A stretch of DNA of 64,000 nucleotides. Source: Gnetum montanum. Lineage: Eukaryota; Streptophyta; Gnetopsida; Gnetales; Gnetaceae. A program made the position numbers and the translations under genes. Positions 36,559 through 46,573 of the stretch are shown one piece after another. Location: the NCBI GenBank assembly GCA_015680685.1, contig MNCI01000596.1, positions 686,612 to 750,611 of the forward strand, read 5' to 3'. The notes beneath the pieces are model-generated. The model was not told where the DNA came from, made no database searches, and saw only the letters and a list, made by a program, of their open reading frames with translations. Numbering within the stretch: the stretch's first letter is position 1; each line of letters opens with the position of its first letter.

Positions 36559-39390
36559 GCAACGAAGGTCAATGATGCATACCAAGGTTAAACCAAGTTA
36601 AAACATAGTGAAACAAGGACAAACCAATCATGGTAGTAAACATATGATAAAACATGGTCAATATTGGTTAATTAGGATTAGGTTTTGCTAGTTTTAGGGC
36701 TTAGTAGATCATAGTAGAGGTATACAAGGTTGATGGGGGAGTTTGGCTACATGGTGAGGTCATTTTGAGGCTGTTTGAAGGAAAAAGTGAAACCTTTTGT
36801 TGGGACTATGCTAGGACTATGCTAGCTAGTGTAGTTGGAATATGCCCCAGTGTAGTCAGTGTTAGTAGATCATTTTCTAGATTTTTTATGACTAGTCTTG
36901 GATTCTTGATGGTTTGTATGGCTAGTGCAATGGACTAGGTTAAAGCTTGATGAACTTTGACATTTTTTTGACCTTTGAGGAACTACAAATAATGTAGAAA
37001 TTGGTGACTATGATGGGACTATGCTAGCCATCATAGTCCTAGTGTAGATGCATGGGAAAAGTGGGTTTTTGAGGTGTTAGAATTAAAAATTTTATTCCAT
37101 CAGCTCCCTAGGGTAGTGCAGGTTCTTAGATAGGTTGAACTAGCCATTTGGAAGTCAAAATAGGCTATTGCAAGTGAACTTTTAGTACTAACATCCCATG
37201 AATACACTAGCTAGTATAGTTGGAGGTAGTCTCAGCATAGAGTGCTAGAATTTGGTGCCTCTATGGTAAAAAAATGTGACATTAAAGTTAACTTCAAGAT
37301 TTCAAGGTTCAAGGCTTCCAAAATTAAGTTTTTGGTCATTTTGAGTATTGTGATGTTGGTTCAACGATCCTAGGATAATGACTACATTGGGACTATGCTA
37401 GCTAGCATAGTATTGGCCTACGTCAATGTAGTATGATGTGAATCTTAGCTTTTGATGTGTTTTTGTGATCAATCGACTAGATCCTTGGGTTCCCAGAGTT
37501 ACCAGTGTTCTTGGCTAGGGTTTTGGCTTAGGATGGTCAATTCTAAAGGTTGTTTGGATGTTGAAATAACCATTCCATACTTAGACTACATTGGCTAGGG
37601 TAGTTGAGCTTGGCCTAAGCATAGATGGAGGAAACCTGATACTTCCAAGGTCAAAATGAGGTGCAATTATAATTGGGTAAGATCAAACAAGGTTTTAGGT
37701 TTTCAAGTTAGGTTTTGAACTATTTGAAGTGTCACATTACTAGTCAAACCATTCTAGGATTAGGACTATGCTAGCAAGCATAATCTAAGCCTGCTCTAGT
37801 GTAGTCAGGTAAGGAATATTGGTTTTTAGTCAAATTTTATGGTCAATCAACTAGGTTCTTAGGTTCTTGGATCAATAGTATTCATAGCTAGGGTTTAGAC
37901 TCAAAATGGTCAAATTTACAGCTGTTTCATTTTTTTTCATTTCACCATACACCCTTGGACTATGTTGGCCAGCATCATCCTAGTGTACTTGAGGGGTGTA
38001 GGCTACGTTTTAATGATTTTCAACTTGATTTATAGGGTTTAGTGATCTTTGAAGTCTTTAGGAGGATTTTGAGGTTAAGATGATGCATTGAGAAGTCAAT
38101 TCAACATGTTCATGGATTATTTTGAAATTTCTACAGTGGGATTACATTGAGACTACACTAGCCAACATAGTCTCAGGCTTCCCTAGCATAGTTACTAGGT
38201 GGAAATGGAATTTGACTTATTGTTGCTCCACGGGTTGCCATTATAGTATCATTGGAGGCTTTGAAGGAGTGTGAAGGCCAAGATATGTCAATTTGAAGGT
38301 TATTTATGATTTTTAGTGGTCCACCCTCACCCAACTACACTAGGACTATATTGGTCAATGTAGTCATGGCCATTCCTAGCATAGTGTGAAGATGGAAGTG
38401 GGATTTATTTCATTTTGCTTAGTTTTTCTACATCCTTGGCTTACAGGAGACTTTGGTGTTTAGAGTGTGTCATTTTAGTAGTTATTTTTGGCTTTTTTTC
38501 TTCATCTCCTACCTAGCTACACTAGGACTATGCTAGCAAACATAGTTGGGCCTACTCTTAGTGCAATACCAAGGTTGGGGTAGGATTGGACTTTTTTTTA
38601 ATCAATTTTTTCTCATTTGAAAGCCATTAGAGACTCTAGGAGGATGTGATGGTTAGAAAATGTTAGTTTGAAGGATATTTAAGGCATCAAATAGTGAAAT
38701 TCCTCTCAACTATGCTAGGACTACACTAGCCAACATAGTTGAGGTGTTCCTAGTGTAGTCCATGTAAGATAGGTGATTTTTATGCCTTTTAACTAGTCTT
38801 GTGAAGTTCTAGAGTTGTTGGAGGCTTTGGCTAGGGTTTGGTGCATGGTGTAATCATTTTGGAGTCAATTAAGAGTCTAGTTAGTGGTGGAAGACATCAT
38901 ACCTCTTAAGACTACATTGGCCAAAATAGTCAAGTTGTTGGCTAGCATAGTTACACAAAATAGTAAGTTTGGTTGGCTTTCCTTGGTGTACAGTGACCTC
39001 CAATGTTAGCTCCTAATTACCAAGTTTTGGCATGAGGTTTCTAGGTTAAAAAATGGCATGGATGGATACCTACGAGGTGGGCTCCATCAGTGGTTGAAGT
39101 TTAGAATCCATTCTAAACACTAGCATAGTTATTATGCAGAAGCCAAAATCCAAGTGCATTAAGACTTTTTATTGGCTTGTTGGAGAGGTGTCTAGTGGGG
39201 CCCATCTTAAGTTTGAATTGTTAAATAAATTACTTTCTCATCAACCTAGCATAGTCCTACCTTCTAATTGTGAACATGGATTTAAGTGGGACTTGTGTGA
39301 GTGTTTTCGAAAACCAAGGTTTTGGTGATTAACTCATAAGTTTGGGATTGATTCCCACATTACAATTTTTCACAAATCAAACTTCTTACA
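36559..39390. other. Spacer of element C with a ~190 bp tandem array
   Basis: Left part (36559-36790) is homologous to 63145-63390 in D and contains one inverted TTAAACT-type unit near 36690. From 36800 the array begins. After about 39070 the sequence is unique and no gene is recognised. The right edge at 39391 is the LTR edge of element D. Confidence 0.65.
36800..39070 (-). repeat. Degenerate ~190 bp tandem repeat array (about 12 units)
   Basis: The near-palindromic marker GGACTATGCTAGCCAACATAGTC and its variants recur near 36815, 37014, 37205, 37395, 37585, 37765, 37965, 38150, 38345, 38525, 38712 and 38920, with spacings of 180-208 bp. Each marker is followed by a CCTAGTGTAGT-type word and, further on, by CTAGGGTTTTGG or TTTGAAGGTTATTT-type words. 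Units are strongly diverged. The same periodicity starts in D at about 63400. Confidence 0.8.
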
Positions 39391-40356
39391 TGTAACACCT
39401 AAAAATCTCAATTGCTAGAAAGCCAACAATTCAAGTGAAATAGCTTTAACCTTAGATCTTAATGGCCTCCATGAAAAAATTAGATCTGTACTTAATAGTT
39501 TGGTAGATCACCTAGGGACTTAAGAAGAGTCAATTGAGGTGGTAAAAATAAAAATGTGAATATAGATTTGAAAAATAAATGCAATGAAATGAAACAAATA
39601 AATATAACTTACACAGAAATAGAACTATAAACTTTATTTTAACAAAAATAAAGAAGGTTCAAAAAATGTGTACAAAATGTGCTTAGAGTAGCAAGGAGGG
39701 CTCACTTTGGTAGGGTTTTAGAGTCCATTGAAAGCAATGGCTTTGGGTGTCATAGTGAACTTAATGATCCAAAGGTTCTATAACTTCTAATGCTATAAAA
39801 CCTTGCTGCTATGTGTACTATATATACAATGTTGATGTGGCAAGGGAAGGAGATGTATGGGGGTTTTTGGATCACAAAAGTGATCCATTCTGGGAGTCTT
39901 AATGCCCATATTCTTAACATTGATGCCAAAAATCCACACAATCTCAAAGGGGGTAAAAGGGATCACAATGGCTATAGAGGTTCTATGTTGGGGTACTTTA
40001 AGAAGCTTCATATTTGAAAGTGTAATGTAAAATATGGTTGAAAATGAAAAAGTGTGGAGCCTTTCCATGGTGTTAAGGCTTGGTTTTTATAGGTTTTAGA
40101 TCATAAATTTGACTACAATTTTCTACCTAATTATTGACAAATGTTTGGCTATGTGTAGGTGTTGCAGGTATCCAAATTCACCTGAGTTACTATGTATGAT
40201 AAGTTTTGATACCTCCTTGGCATCAAAACCATTCCATTTACTATAAATAGTAAATAAACATTTTACCCACATTAGCTTCTTACACCCATGCTAGGCCTGA
40301 TGAAGTGCAGGGTCAACGCTAAAGCTAGAACCATGCTAAAATTTTAGGCTACATTG
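39391..40356 (-). repeat. 3' LTR of element D, distal part (left of the A insertion)
   Basis: Read on the minus strand it ends TTTTTAGGTGTTACA at 39391 and continues on the other side of element A at 57701-58125. The flank cattg at 40352-40356 is repeated at 57701-57705. A minus-strand CCTATAAAAACCAAG near 40080 looks like the LTR TATA box. Homology with 379-1225 supports LTR identity. Total reconstructed length is about 1386 bp. Confidence 0.8.
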
Positions 40357-41006
40357 TGAAACACCGTGGAAATTGCGAGTTGGCCTCAGGCAAAGGTTCG
40401 TGAGTCAGGCACGAGTACATGAAATAATTCTAGAAAGAAGAACAAGACAAGGCAAGGCAAGGAGGTGCGTGGCATCAAGACTTTGGTTCCCTTTGCAGAT
40501 TTCTTATCTCACTATGTTTTTCATTATTTACGCTATAGCATGCAACATAGCGTAATGACACTTTGCATAACATAGTTCGACATTCAAAGGCAGCTTGCTT
40601 TAGCAGATTCGGCAAAGACTAAGGCCTAAGAAGCATAATATGCGGCTTCTCATATATTTTGGCTAAGTCTTTTGTCCAAGGCCGAGTTTACGCTTAGTAA
40701 GCATGGAAGCATAATGAGCATCGAAAAAGTCAAAGAGAGACCAAAGATGCACAGTAGATCAACGCATTTCTTTCTTTACATACTGGCCGCCTTACGCTCG
40801 TTACGTAATGTAGCGTGTGTCAGCGTAAATCATCGTCAAAATAATCATTGCTTACGCTTCACTACGCACGACAGCGTAAAAGAGCGTAAAGCAGTTTGAA
40901 TCTATTGTCTTCATGCTTTATTACACTCTTGTATGCGACGCAATGCGTACGAGCGTAATGTAGCCCAAAATCAAGGGAGACATGTCCGACCCACATTTGT
41001 CACTCA

Positions 41007-41040
41007 TACGCACAATACGCAGATGCGCATATTGTGCGTA
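41007..41040. promoter_or_regulatory. Hairpin 100 bp upstream of the TATA box
   Basis: TACGCACAATA and TATTGTGCGTA form a perfect 11 bp stem around a 12 base centre. In the 3' LTR (56810-56843) the same site forms a 13 bp stem with one mismatch. Each copy has mutated at a different stem position, so the ancestor had a perfect 13 bp stem with an 8 base loop. Confidence 0.75.
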
Positions 41041-41139
41041 GATACGGGTTTCAACACAAGGATGGTCAAGTCAGCGATCTTTCGAAAAGTTTGAAACACG
41101 TGTCATCACAGCTGTGCCTTCTCCACATATCATCAAACC

Positions 41140-41147
41140 TATAAATA
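41140..41147 (+). promoter_or_regulatory. TATA box of A 5' LTR
   Basis: TATAAATA in CCTATAAATATCCC is conserved at 56943-56950. ACGTGTCATCAC about 40 bp upstream contains an ACGTG core like plant bZIP sites. Confidence 0.7.
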
Positions 41148-41903
41148 TCCCTGTTGGCGAAGAAAAGAGTATGACAACAGATGACAAAAAAAGAATGATA
41201 ACAGAGAGACAGAGACAAGAGACACTTGGCTTGAGCATTGGCAGTAAGAGCGATTCCCCATTTGGTGAAGACACAACTTTCTCCATTGGTGATTATTGGC
41301 AGCTCCGAGCAGAGACTACCTAAGGTAAAAGGAGCAGATCAGAGATCCAGACATCATCTAGTTTGGTTTGTGAGTTTCTATTGATCAGAAGCAGTTGATC
41401 AATAGATGTCAGAACTTGACCTTCCTTGCATCCCTTCTCCGGCCTACAAGGTAGATCGAATTCTATTCTGCACTTCTGCTCAGACAGTTTGCTTGTTTCT
41501 TGTTGCTTTGTGTTTGCTTTATACAAAACAATTGGGGTCTCCCCAGTGTAACTTGAATATACAAAATACTTATTTTTCTAGGTCAAACTATAGATCTTGC
41601 AATTATGCGTTTCTCTCATATCTGATTCCTGTTGTCGTGTTGACACTATCATCGTCGTTACCATCCATCTACATCGCTTTTCTCTTATCTCGCAACTCAC
41701 CGAATCACATCGTTCCATGACATATTCGTAATCTTCATCGGTTTACTAATTAGTAAGTCCCTGTCTAATCAACAAGACCATTTAGGGTGCCGTGGATTTG
41801 TTTTTCTAGCATAGCCCTCGCGCGGATCCGTGGTTAAAACTGTGTACACGGGATTTTGTTTGGTATTTTCTAGCTGCTGACATTTTCTGTTGTTACAGTT
41901 TTC

Positions 41904-41920
41904 TGGCGCTAGAAGGAGGG
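41904..41920 (+). promoter_or_regulatory. Primer-binding site of element A (tRNA-Asn)
   Basis: TGGCGCTAGAAGGAGGG, six bases after the LTR, is an exact 17 nt complement of the 3' end of plant tRNA-Asn including CCA. Partial complementarity continues to about 41930. Confidence 0.88.
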
Positions 41921-42141
41921 CCTAGGCTCCAATCCGTATTTTTTGGGTAGCCCTGTTAGCGATTTACACCCAAAAACCGTAAACGTAATACCTCCAGGGA
42001 AGTTTACGGCAAATCGCGTGGTGTAGATCGGTCACAGGAACGATTCCTCTGGAATCCTACAGGGTAGAAAGCCTATTTACGATCTTTTTGTCAGCCACTT
42101 ATTAGATCCGGTCATTTGTCACCAGCTAATACACTCGATCA

Positions 42142-45092
42142 ATGGATTCCGTATACATAACCACAACCACCATGGTCCCCATTGATGTGGGTGCCACATC
42201 TGTGAACCCCATTGCTGTCACCAGACCAGCTTTTGGTGCAGCAGGACCGCAGGGACCATCGCGTAGGTCATTGAGACTGCAGGGCAAAGACCCTATTTTC
42301 ACGGTCATGACCCCTGAAGAATACAACTTCATCTGCGTAAAGATCCAGGCAAAGCTTGCCCTTAGCCAAGCCGAGATTGAAGCAAAAAGAAACTTTGAGA
42401 TGATCCATCGAGGAGGTCATGATTTCACTCCAACAGCTTATGACATTATCCATTTGATCGAACATCAACATGAAATTATAACATAGTTGGTCATGGCCAA
42501 GGGCCAAGCTTCACGGGCTACGCTGGAGCCCCAGAATGGGGAGGAGGAAGAGGATGAATTGGCAGCCCAGTCGGAATATTCGTTCCATACTCTGAGCCCC
42601 CACACGTACGTAAATCTCCTGTTTCCTTTCAACGGAGAGGCCACTCCTCTTGACCCAACCGTGACCACACAGGCGCATTTCCCCGTCATTCCACAAGCCA
42701 CTGCGCAGCCATCTGGGTTACAAATCCAAATACCTCATAACAACATGGGGGCTGTTTCATCGCCACGTGTACTCCACATTCCGTCGGTGGTTCCAACGAC
42801 CACCGCACCCCATTTCATCCTGCAAATCCAACCCCACAACATATCCACAACGCGCCCGGCGCAGACCTTGTCGCTTCCGCCCCCTCCAACTCAACAGATT
42901 ACCGTGGTTGTTCAGCCACAAACTTACATCCAGTAGACTGTCGCAAGTCAGTGGGCCAACCCGGCAGCGCAACATACCTAGTCTGTGGTGTATGGCGTGC
43001 AACCCTCGGTTGCACCCGCAACGCATGTTCCACAGGTGGTTTCGCAGTATCCCCATCATTATCTCACGCAGTAGGCGACAGCTAACTCCTCTTCACAAAC
43101 TAGTGGGTGGTGGTCTTCGCAGGCTCCCCTACCTGCTGGGATCTCCATCCCACCAGCTGCCAGCCAACCTCTTCCTTCGTTTTCATTCCCTAGCACCGCC
43201 CTCCCAGTCCAACCTCCAATGCCTTTTGCACAGATGCCTCCGTCAACAAGTCTAGACCAGGCTTTCCAGCTTATCCAGATTCTTACCGAGAAGGTTAGAT
43301 GCCTCAAAGTCGTTGGTTCAGATACCATTCAGATCATGGACTTCTATCAAGATGATCCTATCAATTCAGTGGTCCCTATGTTGTCGTTGCCAATGGGGAT
43401 GTCCTTGCCTCATTTTACCAAGTATAATGGGGAGGGGGATCCTAACGCACATTTGGTCACCTTTAGATCTGAATCCTTGTTGTTACAACAGTGGCCACAC
43501 ACAATTATCTGCGTCTTTGCTATGTCCTTGACAGGGAAAGCTCTAGATTGGTACCAGGCCCTCCCATGCTCTTCCATCTCAACTTTGGAAGAGCTAATGA
43601 CACAATTCGTGACCCGCTTTAAATACAACTTAAAGCCGGATGTCACGTTGGATCAGCTCATGGGGGTGAAAGAAGACCTGCTCGAACCAGTCCAGAGGTT
43701 CATACAGTGTTGGAATGCTACCTTGAATGAAATCTGTGAGCTAATTGCAGATTCACATCTACTGGCTATATTCAAAGGAGTAGTCAATGACTTTATTAAG
43801 TCAAAGCTGTATTATCTTTCCCCCAAATCTTTACATCAGGCCTTCGCTCAAGTTAGAAGCATCCAAGATGCTGCGGAGGCTAGCAAAGACTCAGCGTATG
43901 TCGCCTACAGGAACGCTCACAACAAGGGCAAAGACAAAGGTAAGGCGACAACAACGACAGTAGCTGCATTGACTGAGGGCGCAAAGAACAAGAACAAGAA
44001 GGCACCTACGGCACCTCCTAAGGCTACGGCAGGTGTAGAAACCAGCCAAGACACGATAGCTCTTGAAAAGGCCCCCCAGCCAAAATCAAACTTTGAGCGT
44101 AAGGATCGCTCAAAGTATGTGGCCCTACCTGTAAAGCATTCAGAACTGTTGAAACAACTATTAGGGATAGGGCACATTCAACTTAAGAAGGTGTCCGAGG
44201 AAGCTTTGAAGTGTCAAAAACGTCATTGTGAACTGCTAAAGAAACCTTCTTTAGCCTTACCTAATGAACCACCAGTTCCGAGATCTTTCAGGCTGGACCG
44301 TTTCTGTGACTACCACCAGCTGTGTGGTCATGATACAGATTACTGTTGGGCGTTGAAAGACGACATTCAACGTATGCTGGATGATGGTTTACTCAAGTTA
44401 GACAGGAGTAACCCGACGTGCCCAGAAAATCAAACATTGCATGTATATAAGGACCCATTGAATGCAAACGACAATCCTTATACAATCACTGTGATGAGTA
44501 CGGACAGTGAGAGGAGGGAACTGCCAAAACAGCCTTTTTTTTTGCATGTGCCTGCCAGCTCACAAAGGGGGGCAACCATTTTATCAGTAGCCAGTGGTGT
44601 CTCCAGGCTGCCCTTCATTATACGGGCACCTTCCCAGATACACCCTCAGTCACGCAGCAATAGACAAGCTGCGGCTTCGTCCGCGTCCACGCCTAGGGCG
44701 CCCTTCATTATCAGGGCACTAAAACCACAGGCTGCTCCTCTCACACAGGGGTAGACCTCTAACCAGAATAGCCAACCATCGCCTCCCAAGAAAAAGGGGG
44801 AGGACATACCTGTTAACACAACAAAAGACCATTCTACACTCGACTTCCCTAAGCCTAGGCCCCTAGCCTCTGCGCCTTCGTCTCTGCCTCAGAAATAGGA
44901 TAAGGGTGCAGAAATGTAGCCACCTTCGCTTGGCAAGAAAAAGAACAACCCTTTGACCGACACTGTCCTACCTCGAGAGATCCGTCTCTTGGGCCGGATG
45001 GAAGAGGACAAAGGAGACAAAAAACCTAGCCGAGAGAAGGACCTCCTCGATGCATTTACGCAAGTCAAACATGCTCTCAAAAAAAAAACATA
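42142..45092 (+). pseudogene. Element A gag
   Basis: It starts ATG at 42142 (MDSVYITTTTMVPID). A Pro/Gln-rich N-terminal half is interrupted by TAG at 42484, 42934 and two further TAGs before 43080. From 43080 it is open to the TAG at 44752. The capsid core (Retrotrans_gag type) is at 43410-43740: HFTKYNGEGDPNAHLV, LTGKALDWYQALP, FIQCWNATLNEICE. A Lys-rich linker lies near 43930, and a zinc-knuckle-like CDYHQLCGHDTDYC at 44307-44350. The frame then runs through two more TAGs to an A9 run at about 45080 and a TAA. Confidence 0.9.
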
Positions 45093-45928
45093 ACCTTGAG
45101 CCTTTATGACCTGCTTATGACATCCCAAAAACACCGTGAGGATATGGTCCGTATGCTGACATCCATACCTGTGGATGAAAGTTTACCAGCGGAGGAGGAA
45201 GCGATCCACGCGGTCATGTTTCCTTCCGAAGCTGAGCAACCCAAGCCCATCTCACTGACCTTTCATGATAAATCTATCAAAGATGACCTTGAGAAAGGTC
45301 AAGTGACCACTGAACCCATGTTCATCACAATTCGGGTCGGACAGTACCTGATCCGGAGAGTACATGTGGACGACGGCGCCGCTTCAAACGTCATTCGTTA
45401 TCCCATCATGGATAGGTTGGGTCTGGTCGACCAGATCATTCCCACAACGACAACCTGCATAAAGTCATTCAATGGAGCAAGGGTTCAAGTCAAAGGGACG
45501 GTGCATATCGATTTTTTGGTAGGGAAGCAATTCCCAACAGATGCCACATTCTTAGTCGTTGAGGAGATGCCTGGCTTCAACTTGATCCTAGGGAGATCCT
45601 GGTTAGCCCAGCTGAGGGTGGTTTCATCGCCGATACATCAAGAAATACACCTACCTTACGCAGGAGGGGAGGTCGTGATACGCGGCGATGAAATCACACC
45701 TAGAACTATCAACAACATTGAGGAAGAACGGGGTTAGGAGATAGAAGCCTCGGATGATCAAACCAATCTCCAAATCCCTTCGAAAACCAAAACCAATGAT
45801 GACAGTTCAGCCTGGGCCAACCTGCCATTTCAGGATGGCGGCATGGAGGAGTCAGACCATAAGCCCCTCTGCCCTTATGTAGCACTGGATGTAAAGGCCG
45901 TTAAGAAACAATTGCGAATTAGCGGTTG
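45060..45928 (+). pseudogene. Element A protease
   Basis: The frame is -1 relative to gag, switching at the A9 run. It contains VTTEPMFITIRVGQYLIRR, then VHVDDGAASNVI with the active-site DDGA, then MPGFNLILGRSWLAQLRVVSS, as expected for a retropepsin-like protease that would cleave Gag and Pol. It is open from about 45068 to a TAG at 45735; homology with B suggests reading continued to a TGA near 45928. In B the gag tail and protease are in one frame, so the shift in A is more likely a one-base deletion than programmed frameshifting. Confidence 0.85.
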
Positions 45929-46573
45929 AACTGAACGGCATTTATGCACATTATCATGTTTGTTAACAATTATCGTAGTTTACGATTAGTATTTTGTTTT
46001 TGCTAAATGCATATTTACGCCATAGAAATTGTCAACGTTTACGCTTGTCATTTCTTCTTTACGCTGTTACATTCTTGTTACGTACGCATTCATGTCTTTT
46101 GATCACTTTAGCTCAAATACGCAAAAACAAAAAATAAATATACACTACCACCAATTACGCTTTCTACATTAAGTAGGGCCCGCAATGGCCTTAAACTAGT
46201 TATGGCCCGCAACGGCCTTAAACTAGTTGTGGTCTGCAATGGCCTAAAACTAACCATGGCCTGCAATGGCCTAAAACTAACCATGGCCCGCAATGGCCTA
46301 AAACTAACCGTGGCCCACAACAGCCTTAAACTAGCTTCCAGATTACACAAACGCTCATAGTGGCCCGCAATGACCTTAAACTAGCTTTTCCATTTCATCG
46401 GCATAACTTAGGCAAAATCCTCAACAATTACACTCACGTTTCCCAAATCAAAACATAAGAGAAAAACAAATTGATTGATATTTAAAAAAACCACCAGGTT
46501 TTATAGCGTGTCTTTCAGTCATTCACAAAATACTACTTGACTTCACATCAATAAAACTATGCGTAAACCACAA
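45929..46573. other. Convergent spacer between protease and antisense gene (A)
   Basis: Non-coding. From 45930 to 46100 it is rich in TTACG/TTTACGC words. From 46175 to 46385 it has the ~28 bp repeat block. Then AT-rich sequence follows, where the antisense transcript would end. Confidence 0.65.
46175..46385 (+). repeat. ~28 bp tandem repeat block (A)
   Basis: Seven to eight copies of a unit near ATGGCCCGCAATGGCC plus TTAAACTA lie between the convergent protease ORF and antisense gene. It corresponds to 8660-8995 in B, where CCCGC has become CCTGA or CCTAA, in line with loss of CG. Confidence 0.88.

Larger units (their letters stand above)
379..39390 (-). mobile_element. Element C: old Tat-type Ty3/gypsy element, interrupted by B and E
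   Basis: C is a minus-strand gypsy element in three pieces: 379-2171 (partial LTR, RNase H, reverse transcriptase), 21933-23161 (start of the pol ORF and spacer) and 36559-39390 (spacer with a ~190 bp array). The pieces join collinearly when compared with the uninterrupted relative D at 61200-64000. D reads across the B site near 62161-62175 (gtgatttcatcatgaatt) and across the E site near 63140-63160. The 5' end of C is not seen, because D begins at 39391. Confidence 0.75.
40357..41897 (+). repeat. 5' LTR of element A (1541 bp)
   Basis: It spans TGAAACACCGTGG to GTTGTTACA. The region 40529-41040 contains 14 copies of the pentamer TACGC or its complement GCGTA, and a strong hairpin at 41007-41040. 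The TATA box is at 41140. Repeated at 56160-57700. Confidence 0.95.

Noticed and set aside
39134-39328. Possible small gene between the array of C and the LTR of D
   Set aside because: A 64-codon frame with no recognised domain in unique AT-rich sequence; no support beyond being open.
45078-45094. A9 run before a gag-frame TAA, looking like a -1 ribosomal frameshift site between gag and protease of A
   Set aside because: Element B has the gag tail and protease in one continuous frame, so a one-base deletion in the homopolymer of A is simpler. A family consensus would decide.
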